Assembly: GCA_016858145.1 (NCBI GenBank)
Contig: JAEHOE010000105.1
Coordinates: forward strand, 186,001 to 250,000
DNA length: 64,000 bases
Source of the DNA: Edaphochlamys debaryana
Taxonomy: Eukaryota; Chlorophyta; Chlorophyceae; Chlamydomonadales
Direction of reading: 5' to 3'
The position numbers were made by a program, and so were the translations under genes. The notes beneath the pieces were generated by a model. That model did no database searches. It was given only the letters and a program-made list of their open reading frames with translations, and was not told where the DNA came from. Below are positions 55,901 through 64,000 of this stretch, one piece after another. How positions within the stretch are numbered: position 1 is the stretch's first letter; each line of letters begins with the position of its first letter.

Positions 55901-57834
55901 CTAGGAAGGCCATGAGCCCCTCCTCACCTGCCACTTAGCAGCTCTGGTGTCAGCTGCATGAGCATGATGTTATCAGCAATCCGTCGACCTGACAGAAAGG
56001 CGGTCTGCTCGGGGCTGATAATGGCGGCGAAGGCTGGTTGCAGGCGGGCTGCCAGGACGCGGGCCAAAGTTCGGTAGTCCGTGTCCAGCAGCGTGATGGG
56101 CCTATAGTTGGCGGGCTGGGTTGGGTCGCCTGACTTGAAGAAGCACGAAATCACACCGTCAAGAAAGCCACGAGGCGCTGTACCAGCCGCCATTGCTGCT
56201 GAGAACACGGCTGCTAGGATGCTCGAGAACTGCCTGCTATATGCCTTGTACAGCTCCATGGGGATGCCGTCCGCGCCGGGGGCTTTGCCTTGCGGGGCGG
56301 CGGAGATGGCCGCTGCCACCTCCGTCGCAGTCACCGTCGGCTCCCCCATCTTGGTGACTGACTCCTCAGGGCAGTTGAGCGCTGCCTCCCGAAGCGCCTG
56401 GAGCACCTGTGCACGGGCGGTATGGTCAACTGGGCTGGGTGTGCTGACTCGCTGCCAGAAGCGGGCTACGCTGTGTGCCATCTCGCGGGGGGTGGAGGTG
56501 AGGGTCCCGTCAGCTCGACGGAGTGCGCAGATTCGGCGGCAGGCGGCTGGTGGTCGCAGAAGGCGGGAGAGGAGGGGTGAAGGTCGTTCGCCTGCATGGA
56601 TCCAGGTGTGGCGAGTCTTCCGAGCTGCCCGTGCTGAGGCCCGGCATGCCGCCCTGGCCGATGCGCTCCTTGCCGCAACCGCCTGCGCAGCTGCGGCTTC
56701 GTCGCCTGCCTCCACTGCCGCCATGGCGGCTTCGGCTGACTGTGCGGCTGTCTGTTCTGCTGCTGTAGCGCTGACGGAGCGCTGCTGTGCTATCTGGTTG
56801 AGCGCCCGCAGTTCCCTATTAATGCCTGCCTTCACCGCTGGCCACCAGGAGAGCACCTGTCGGCTGTCCGTTGGCATCGAGGCACGCTGGGAGTCAATCC
56901 ATTCGCAAAAGCTCTCGCGCACGTCGGTGAAGTCAAGGAAATGCATCCTGACCCTCGGCAACCCTTTGCCCGGGGGCTGGGCGGCGGGGGATGGTGAGAG
57001 GCGTAGCAGCACAAGTCGGTGGTCAGCGGGTCTGCCGCACTCAATGCGGCACGATGCCACGTTCGCCGCCAGGTCGGAGGAGACGTGAAAGCGGTCCAGG
57101 CGGGAGGCTCCAGACGGAGAGAAGAAGGTGAAGCTGCGGACGGTTGGGTGGAGGCTGCGGAAAGCGTCCGTAAGCCCTGGGCAGGCGGCGCTGAAGACCC
57201 CCGCCGTTGCTGTGTCCTCTCGCCGGCTGTTAGGGCCAGAGCTGCAGTCGAGTGCTGGGTCCATCACGAAATTGAAGTCCCCGGCCCACACATGCGTCTC
57301 CGCGTTGGCAGCTATTGGTGCTAGCTGCTGTTGGATGAAGAGCCGCTGCTGTGTTGGTTGTCCTGACGGCAGGTACGTGCTGAGCAGTGTGAAGGAGTGG
57401 CCACCCCACTGCACTGGGACCCGCACCGCGCGCCCATCCTCAGTCGCTGAGTGTGCGCCCGCGACCTGGAGGGCGCCAGACGTGACCAGCGCCGAGCGCA
57501 CCAGGATGGCTGTTCCCCCCGCTGCGCCACCATTGTCCCCCATCTGCGCTGGCCCCCAGAAGGCCAGCCAGCCACTCAGCCGCAGAGTGTTGCTTATTGC
57601 TTGTATTTGAGTTTCCACACCCGAGATCAGAGCCGCTGTGACTCTGGTCTCTTGGAGGCAGACCACGTCTAGCCGTTGCTGTGCCCAGAGCCTGAGGTAC
57701 GCCGACAGGCGCGGTTGGTCCAGGGACTCAGTGCCTGAGGTAAGCCCGCGTACGTTAAGCGAGCCCACCCGAAGCGGATCACTGGGCTTGGTGGCTGGCC
57801 GGCGCCGAGCTGTGCGCGCCTGCCACCACGGCAT
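52986..57834 (-). pseudogene. L1 ORF2: APE endonuclease, reverse transcriptase, C-terminal Cys/His; frameshifted
   Basis: Read in two frames. Part 1 (57834-55924, 636 aa): AP-endonuclease domain with LNVRG, LQETRVT, WAGDFNFV and a final ADHRLV, then the first RT blocks (NYRPITLLDTDYRTLARVLA, SGRRIADNI). Part 2 (55934-52986, about 980 aa) starts with RT motif A (FLDFHKAYDTLDRG), then GVRQGCPLAP and the catalytic YADD. The switch needs one base to be skipped at about 55930; this is most simply an indel. Between NASKSELLPVG and the thumb (KAKTLGVTV) sits a proline-rich run of about 200 residues encoded by a 24-bp minisatellite. The C-terminus has a Cys/His cluster (CPCEI, HHFWKC). The product would copy L1 RNA at a nicked target site. 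Confidence 0.92.
54848..55465. repeat. 24-bp in-frame minisatellite inside the L1 reverse transcriptase
   Basis: About 20 regular copies (54870-55350) of a 24-bp unit made on the plus strand from GGCGGCGCGGGC and GGCAGGCCAGGC, with less regular flanks. On the coding strand each unit gives Gly-Leu-Pro-Pro-Ala-Pro-Pro-Pro. As 24 is a multiple of 3, the ORF2 frame stays open. Confidence 0.97.
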
Positions 57835-57858
57835 CCGTTAGACGTTGGTCATGTTTAA

Positions 57859-58764
57859 TTACTGGCCCTCGGCGTGGGCCCCCGGCGGCGCCAGGGCTGC
57901 GGGGCTACCGCTGCCGCCGCCGCTGCCGCCGCCGTCGCTGCCGCCCGCCAGGCCCTCTCCGCCAGCCTCCGAGTCGTGCTCCATGCCCGACGCCCCGCTC
58001 CCGCGGATCTCCCCCTCCTCCTCCGACCCCTCGTCCATCACGAGAGCCGCCACCGCTTCGGCGGACTCCCGTGCCGGGTCGGCCGTCAGCCTCTTGGGCG
58101 GCCGCCCCTCCGGCGTGCCAGCCGCTGACTCGGGCCGCCCCCTCGCACCCCCGACGCGTTGCGGCAGAGGGCTGGCCTGCCGGCCGGGCCCCGTCACCCC
58201 TCCCTGCGGGCTCTGGCTCGTGCTGCCGGCGGGGGCGGGGGCAGTGGGGGCCTCCACCGCCTGCGCCGCCTTCCGCTCGCGCTCGCGCTGCAGCTGCGCC
58301 TGCGCCTGCGCCTTCTGCAGCTGGGCCGCCTTGTGCGCCTGCGCCGCCTTGGCGTCCTCCTCCGCCTTGGCCGCCTTGGCCGCGGCCGCCGCCGCCACCG
58401 CCTTCCGCTGCTCCTCCGCCGCCGCCTTGCGCTGCTGCTCCTCCGCCGCCGCCTTGCGCTGCTCCTCCTCCGCCGCCGCCTTGCGCTGCTGCTCCTCCGC
58501 CGCCGCCTTGCGCTGCTGCTCCGCTGCGGCCGCCTTGCGCTGCTGCTCCGCTGCGGCCGCCTTGCGCTGCTGCTCCTCCGCCGCAGCCTTGCGCTGCTGC
58601 TCCGCCGCAGCCTTCACTGCCTCGGCGGCCGCGGCCTTGGCCTTGGCCACCGCCTCCTCCGCCTCCTTCGTCCGCGTGGCCGCCGCCTCCTTGTGGCGGC
58701 CGTACGCCTCGTCGTTGAAGATGGATACCAGCAGGCTGAAGGCAACCTCCTCTCCGTCCATCAC
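57859..58764 (-). CDS. L1 ORF1 protein, coiled coil
   Basis: About 300 aa. The first true ATG is at 58761 (MDGEEVAFSLLVSIFNDEAY). From about residue 25 to 140 the protein is an Ala/Glu/Lys/Gln helix with repeats of the AAAEEQQRK kind, typical of the coiled coil by which LINE ORF1 proteins trimerise. The C-terminal half is Pro/Gly-rich with an acidic DEGSEEEGEI stretch. No RRM or CCHC knuckle is visible. The stop is 25 nt upstream of the ORF2 start. Because the element begins 7 bp before the ATG, part of ORF1 may be missing. Confidence 0.8.
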   Translation of the reverse strand: MMDGEEVAFSLLVSIFNDEAYGRHKEAAATRTKEAEEAVAKAKAAAAEAVKAAAEQQRKAAAEEQQRKAAAAEQQRKAAAAEQQRKAAAEEQQRKAAAEEEQRKAAAEEQQRKAAAEEQRKAVAAAAAAKAAKAEEDAKAAQAHKAAQLQKAQAQAQLQRERERKAAQAVEAPTAPAPAGSTSQSPQGGVTGPGRQASPLPQRVGGARGRPESAAGTPEGRPPKRLTADPARESAEAVAALVMDEGSEEEGEIRGSGASGMEHDSEAGGEGLAGGSDGGGSGGGSGSPAALAPPGAHAEGQ

Positions 58765-58777
58765 CTCCCAGGGAAGG

Positions 58778-59016
58778 GCCCCGCCCTTGAGATTGGGCGA
58801 GCTCCCCGCCAGCGCCCAGGCGGATCACGGCGGCGGACCCCAGCATGTGAAGTGTGGGGCCAGCGATGCAGGGGAGCAGCCGCGGGCGCGTGGTGCAGGT
58901 GAGCGTGCGTGGAGAGTGGAGGATGCGGCGGCGTGCAGCCAGAGCAGGGGTTCAGACGGGAGGGGCACGAGATGGCGCAGGCCGCGAAGGCCCGCCCGAC
59001 CCCGATGTCTTTATGC
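58778..59016 (+). repeat. Repeat X copy X3, middle part
   Basis: Continues X after the L1 and matches 27698-27945 with few changes (for example AGATTGGGCGAG for AGAGTGGGCGAG). It ends in the MITE target site CTTTATGC (59009-59016). Confidence 0.9.
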
Positions 59017-59411
59017 CAGTGCTGGTAAGATGTTCTTTTCTTTCTTTTTTGTCTTTTTTAGAAAGAGACTTCCGGCCCATCAGCAGGGGATTTCTGGCTA
59101 TGAGCCAGAAGGATTTGGGCCTCGGCGGGGGGGTCTTCTGGCTCCACACTGGTGGACATGTGGCACGAGGGGCCGAGGTGGGACCGTGAGGGTTACCCCG
59201 CCTAACATCTGCACGCGCTGAGGGCCAGAACGCACGTTTGCACCCGGAGGAGAACATTTGGACCGGCCCCGCACGTCCCCCCGTACCCAGCCAGAAGGAT
59301 CTGGGCCTCCCAGGGGGGGTGTTCTGGCTCCCATGGCCAGAAGGTTTCGGGCCTCACAGGGGAGATTTCTGGCTGTCAGCCAGAAGGTCCTAACGGAAGA
59401 TACCGGCACTG
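59017..59411. mobile_element. hAT-type MITE, copy B, nested in repeat X3
   Basis: 395 bp, same element and orientation as 17836-18231. Ends CAGTGCTGGTA and TACCGGCACTG; 8-bp target duplication CTTTATGC at 59009-59016 and 59412-59419. X1 has the related CTTCATGC once at 27946-27953. The internal TTCTGGCT...AGCCAGAA palindromes are conserved. Confidence 0.93.
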
Positions 59412-60862
59412 CTTTATGCAGGCCCCCGCACGGCACTGAAAGTTGTTTTGGGCAGCGGCCGCGGCGAGGCCGTCGGCGTTGCCGCCGAAGCGTCCGCCGC
59501 CGCCACTCCAAGGCGAGGCGGCGGCCGGCAGCCGCCGCCCCGCAGACACACACAACAGCATGCCAACAGCACTCCAGCTCCTGCACTCCCTCCAGCTCCT
59601 GCAGTCAAGCTCACAGGGTCAGGGGGGGGGGGAGGTCCTCCTCAGACACACATCATGCCTCATCTGGTCTGAAATGCAAATGGAGGTTTACTGGCAAACG
59701 ATTATCGGGGCAAAGTTTTCGGTCACCGCGGCGTAGAGCAGCACCCAGAAACATTCTACAGCCCCGAGCATGCAACAAGGCACAACCTTATGCTGGCAAG
59801 TCAGTTGTACCCTTCCAGCGGTTTTAGGGAGTCGGGACCGGTGGGACATGTCGGCATGCCGGGCCCCGGCACACAAGCAGCCACCCTAAGGCGTCTCCCA
59901 GGTGCTCCCGGAAGCCCGCCTTCCACTCCCGCGCCTCAGATCGCACAGTACTAGCAAACTAAAGCCCTGATATCGCCCCTCGGTGCCGAGCCGTTGGTCA
60001 ATTGACGGGTCGGGGTCCGTGGCATGGTCGATGGTACCCGACCAACGTGGGCCACCGGGAGTGGTGTGCGCGCCCATGGTTAAAGCCAGCAGGCCAGCAG
60101 TCCAGCGAAACGTGACAGGCATTGTACGACAGTGTCGTACACTGTATGGGTCGGTCGGTCGTCGGTCCCGGGGGGCGTTAGTGATGAACCTGACACTAGC
60201 TGACATAGTTACGACGTGTAAGGGCGGACTTGACGGAGCAGCAGCCCTCAGAACACGATGCGTCCCCCGGCCATGTCAGGCCGGAAGCTCCCTGCGGAGC
60301 GGCTGTGCCTGCCTCCTCCAGCCGCTCCCATGCCACCTTCACGTGCCTGCACTGCCCAGGTGGCACGAGCCTGCCAATGGTGACCCGCGTGACCGCCTGT
60401 GCCAGACCAGCCAGTGCCTGAGTGGCCTGCCTCCTCATCTCCTCCACCTGCCTCCGCCTGACCTGCGCCTCCAGCAAGGCGTAACTGGCGCGCCTGAACT
60501 TCCGAGCCATGGACTCCGTGTCTGCGCAGGCCACTCAGAGACCTCGCGAGACAGGGCCGGGTCGCGCCGGAAGCTGCCTGATCACCGCACGTCACGGCCT
60601 CCACCTATCCAGACCGTCACTTGCACAGGCCAAGAGCAACGCAGCAGAAGCCAAGTAGATCACATCAACTGACGCAGTCCCAGGGCGCAGTGAGAAACCA
60701 CACTCCAATCGCGCGGCCGCGAGCCCAGCGCAGCAAAGGACCACAACCGGGACGGGAAGTCAGCACGCGTGCCCCCACACGGCGCGGACACTGTCCCACG
60801 CGGGCCACACCGGGCACCGTACAGTCTACAGTGCCCTAGCAACGGGGCAGAAGTGATGCTCC
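59412..60862. other. Short X3 remainder, then no firm gene
   Basis: X homology ends at about 59430 (AGGCCCCCGC). A minus-strand frame at 60196-60510 encodes a basic amphipathic helix (MARKFRRASYALLEAQVRRR and onward) and looks protein-like, but has no recognised domain or partner exon. A palindromic TGTACGACAGTGTCGTACA at 60122 resembles the TACGGCA palindromes at 30922 and 33030. Confidence 0.4.
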
Positions 60863-62035
60863 CTAGGCCCATGCGTCATCAAGGCACCTCAGGGACAGCC
60901 GGGGGCACCGGAGTCCTGACCCCGGCCCCGCCAACGCCCCCGCCCGCGGCCCCGCTTTTGTACCTTCCTCCACCGCGGCGGCCTGCGTCGCGCTTCGCTC
61001 ATGCCAGGCGAAGAACGCGAAGCCGTTGAGGGACAGCCGCCAGAAAGGCTCCTCAATTCTCCCAGCGCAGGCCCCACACACGCGCATGGGTGCTCCGCAG
61101 CGCAGCCAGGGCATCGGCAGGCGCCGGGCCGGCGAGGCCGAGCGCCTGCGACACGAAGGCCCCGCGCTTCGCTTCCAGCGCCGCCATGCGGGGCGCCAGC
61201 TGCAGAGACGTGGCCAGCTTGACCGACAGCGCAGCAACGGGGACGACCGTGGCCCCAAGGCGCCAGCCCAGCGCCTCCAGGCAAGCCCGCCAGGCAGCCC
61301 GGGGCTCCGGGAGGAGGCAGGCCCTGCAGCCAGCGCAGTGCGCTCTGCAGCCACCCGTCGGGCAGGCGGCCACACAGCGCCGCAAGCCGCTCCAGCGCCG
61401 ACAGCCCATCCTGCAGCGCGGAGTCGAGCTGAGAGTGATCGTAGCCCTGGTCCTCGGGGCCACTGAGGCGCAGCACGCCCTGGAGCACACGCCGTCGGTA
61501 CATTAGTGTCTAGAGCCGCTGCTGGCGGGGGGATGGCGGTTGCCCAGGCCGCAGCGTGGCCCGCTCAGCCCGGACACCGCGGAGCGCGTCCCAGCAGCGC
61601 ACAGCCACCCAACGGAGGTAAGGGAGCCGAGGGCGAACAGGTCAGGGAATTCAGCCTCCAGCCCAGCGCCGCCGGCGGCCGCGGGAAGAGCTGGGTTCCA
61701 CCACAGCGGAGCGGCAGCGCACCAGGCGCGCGAGGGCAGGGCACGGAGCGCTGCTGACGAGGGCGGCGAGGTCATCACAACGGAGGGCCAGGAGGCATAG
61801 TGGGTGAGCCGCACGGTGGAGCCGCAGCAGCTGGGCCAGGCCGACCTGAACCCAGCCACGGAGGGGTGAACGGCGAGAGGCCGCACGCACCCAGCAGGAA
61901 CAACGCCGCCAACTGCAGGGGGCAGGGCGTGCCAGGCAGGTGTCGCCAAGGCCTGGCACAACAGAGGTCACGGCCGTGCTGAGGGCCACCAAGTCTGCTG
62001 CTGGAGACAGGCCCGCAAATTCAAAGTGGTACAGG
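60863..62035 (-). pseudogene. Decayed L1 ORF2 C-terminal half, second lineage
   Basis: Several minus-strand frames, broken by shifts, follow the C-terminal order of the ORF2 at 52986-57834. First comes VLYHFEFAGLSP (the counterpart of VLYHLEFAFPPP), then RAAHPLCLLALR (HPAVHPLCLFTAQR), EALGWRLGATVV (LGCIGWRIGQTLV), KLATSLQLAP (SLATALQMEP), RVWGLRWEN (RLWALRWEN) and FWRLSLNGF (FWRLALNGF). Identity is moderate, so it belongs to a different L1 subfamily. No target duplication was found. Confidence 0.8.
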
Positions 62036-64000
62036 ACCCTGCAGCTCGGGCCCTGGGCATGCTGGCCGACGCGCCGGTCCAGCTAGGGCCCTAGCATGCT
62101 GTGAGACACGCTGGTCGGCAGCTCGAGCCCCTGGCTTGCTGCTCGACACGCTGTTTGGCAGCTCGGGCCCATGGCATGCTGGCGGATACGCAGGCCGGCA
62201 GCTCGGGACCGCTCGGGAACCGGGCACTGCCCAGCATGGGATGCTGACCGACGCGAGCCTTGTCTTTTGTGAGCCGTCAGAACGAGCGAGGCGGTTGAGG
62301 CTGAGGTTGAAGGAATGACACTTGAGCTCTTGAGCGTGGGACCAGGGCCGGGCGTGGGCCAGAGCACGAGGCTCCTCACGGGGCCACAGCGCCCCAGCGT
62401 GTGGCCCCGCCACCGTAACCTCCGTCCGCAGCGTTATGCCTCCTGTGCCTCACGCCGCTGAGCTTCGGACCGATACAGCTGCGCGTGTCCCTGCCCCTCG
62501 AGGCAGGACCACCCGGACCAGACCGCCCCTCACGGAACCGCGCTGCCGCCTGGGAAGCGCAAGGCATAAGGCCGGCTGGGGGTGGCTATCCCCCACGCGT
62601 CCGGTTCGTCGGACGCCAGAGCAGTGGCGCGGTCGCTTGCCAGCCGCAAGCCCCAGAGCCAGGCGTCGAGAGCCCCTCCACGCTGCTGCTTGCTGCAGCC
62701 GCGCGTGTTCCGGTTGCATACGCGAGAGCGCCGAGCAAGGTAACTTGGCGACCGCGAGCGCCACTGACGAGCTGCAGAGCCGTAGGCATATGGTGCAGCT
62801 ATCATAGGCAGCGGCCGACAAGGCGTCGCATGCTCGCCGTTGCGATGGCACGGAAACTCTTGTCTTCTGTGAGCCATCAAAGTGAGCGCCGTGGTCGAGG
62901 CTTGCTAGATACACATTAAGGGGAACCATAAAGGGGTGCAAGCACTGAACTGATTCACGAAAGGCGGACAGAGCGAGGTTGCGCATCTTGGTGAGCGCAG
63001 ACGCGAGATTAAAAGTCGGACAAGTAATTGAGGGTATAACATATGACAGCAAATCGGGCAGTCGCGCTGATGACAGCTTCGGGCGGCGTCGCGTGCAGTC
63101 GTGCCGCCCGCACGGGCCAGGCGGAAGCGAGGCCCGCTCAGGCCAGCAGTACCAAGTGCCCTTCCCATGTACCCCCGGGTGTTCGCGTGGCCGTCACAGC
63201 AGGGATGCTCCATGGAAAGTGCCTGGCCCCCGCGCGGACGGGAAGGAAGGGAAGGCGGGGCTCGGCGGGGCCCTGCGCACACGTGGCCGGCGGCCGAGCC
63301 CCGCGTCGCAACCCTGTGCCAGCGCCCCTGCTCCCAAATCCGCCCCCCCCCCCCGCCGCCAGTGCACATGCAGCACACATGCGGCAGCAGCCTGTAGCCG
63401 TGCCTATCCTGAAACCACTGAGCTGCGCAGCAGTCAAGGCTTGCCCCTTTTTGGGAGATGGTATGTGATCTGCAGAGGCTCTGGCCAGTGCACACGCGCG
63501 GTGTCTACGGAGGGGGGCCACCGGGGCCGCCGGGGCCAGCAGGGGATGGAGGGCATCGATCGGGCACGCTCGTCCGACACCGACAGTCCGCGGTCCTCAT
63601 AGTATAGCATAGCTATGACCATAGCGTCACCATAGCGTCCTGACGCGGCTTTTCATTCATTCGTCAGCGGGCGCCCGTCCCTACCTGCGCACTCTATGTC
63701 AGACCGCGCCTAACCATTTGGACGAAGACAAAGGAAGTGCAGTAGCTCATCGTGTCCGCTGAGACGCGACGGCAAGGGCGTAGCCCCGTTTCTCCCTCCC
63801 GGGGGAACTGGGGCAAGCCAACGCCCCCACCGCCCTCACAACCATGCGTCAGGCAAGCGGGCCGACACTGGCCGCAAGGCACACGCCTGTCCACGCGTCG
63901 CCCTTGCAGGTAGCCTCAGCCATCCCGACCAGAGAGTGACATAAGCAGCCGTCCAGCAGCACAGAGGCGCCTAGAGACGCCGTACATAGGAGAAGGCCAA
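62036..64000. other. No gene recognised; dispersed repeat pieces
   Basis: Positions 62100-62230 repeat phrases such as CGGCAGCTCGGG(C/A) and GCATGCTG four to five times. Positions 62310-62415 are an inverted match to the end of repeat D (12340-12430 and 14200-14310). Positions 63411-63455 match 30050 and 46087; 63563-63612 match 24084; 63688-63825 match 29685 and 46408. No coding region is supported. Confidence 0.5.

Larger units (their letters stand above)
52800..58768 (-). mobile_element. Near-full-length L1-type LINE
   Basis: 5969 bp, minus strand, between a 9-bp target duplication CAGGGAAGG (52791-52799 and 58769-58777). Repeat X1 at 27689-27697 has the site once, unoccupied, which fixes both ends. 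The element encodes ORF1 (57859-58764) and ORF2 (52986-57834), followed by a 3' UTR of about 190 bp that ends at the same ATGCGATGG (plus strand) as two truncated copies. ORF1 starts only about 7 bp from the 5' end, so the promoter-bearing 5' UTR is probably lost by mild 5' truncation. ORF2 has a frameshift and a huge proline-rich repeat, so this copy is unlikely to be active. Confidence 0.96.

Noticed and set aside
57845..59221. Plus-strand 458-codon Ala/Ser-rich frame
   Set aside because: Antisense to L1 ORF1 and running through repeat X and a MITE. Composition mirrors the coiled-coil codons on the other strand.

Overview
The window looks like nuclear DNA of a volvocine green alga of the Chlamydomonas type. 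The reasons are: high GC throughout; intron-dense genes with short GT-AG introns and strongly G/C-biased third codon positions; a TGTAA-type poly(A) signal after a gene; a chloroplast CO2-concentrating protein of the LCIB/LCIC family; and L1-type LINEs and hAT-like MITEs in abundance. No bacterial operon, rRNA gene or CRISPR array was seen. Species is inferred only to this level.

Layout. Positions 1-6.2 kb are one giant G-rich minisatellite (40/41-bp unit, about 155 copies) with a degenerate tail to 6.6 kb. Positions 6.6-20 kb are repeat-rich: a short L1 3' end, a 1-1.3 kb block present twice in tandem, pieces of rearranged dispersed repeats, two GATTGG-motif arrays and a 396-bp hAT-type MITE. 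At 20.1-22.8 kb (minus strand) lies a multi-exon gene for a secreted PC-esterase/TBL-like SGNH protein. Positions 22.8-37 kb are again repeats and fragments: inverted copies of earlier repeats, a dispersed repeat 'X', a 5'-truncated L1 and an unrecognised exon set present in three partial copies.

Positions 37.4-45.1 kb are the gene-dense core, on the plus strand. An eight-exon MT-A70-family methyltransferase-like gene is followed by a possible small coiled-coil exon and then a nine-exon LCIB/LCIC-family (theta carbonic anhydrase) gene whose sixth intron carries a 790-bp hAT-type MITE. Positions 45-52 kb hold no recognisable gene but have three minisatellites. At 52.8-58.8 kb (minus strand) is a near-full-length L1 LINE with ORF1 and ORF2. 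It sits inside a copy of repeat X whose unoccupied version is at 27.7 kb; a MITE has hit the same X copy at 59.0 kb. Positions 60.9-62.0 kb are a decayed L1 of another lineage, and the rest is dispersed repeats.

The three host genes are not an operon. They encode an extracellular or secretory-pathway esterase-like protein, a probably catalytically altered MT-A70 protein and a chloroplast inorganic-carbon protein. The main biology here is repeat dynamics: nested insertions with readable target-site duplications and empty sites, a proline-rich minisatellite expanded inside an L1 reverse transcriptase, and a transposon sitting 12 bp from a splice donor of a carbon-concentrating gene. Exon coordinates were worked out by hand from frame and splice-site agreement.
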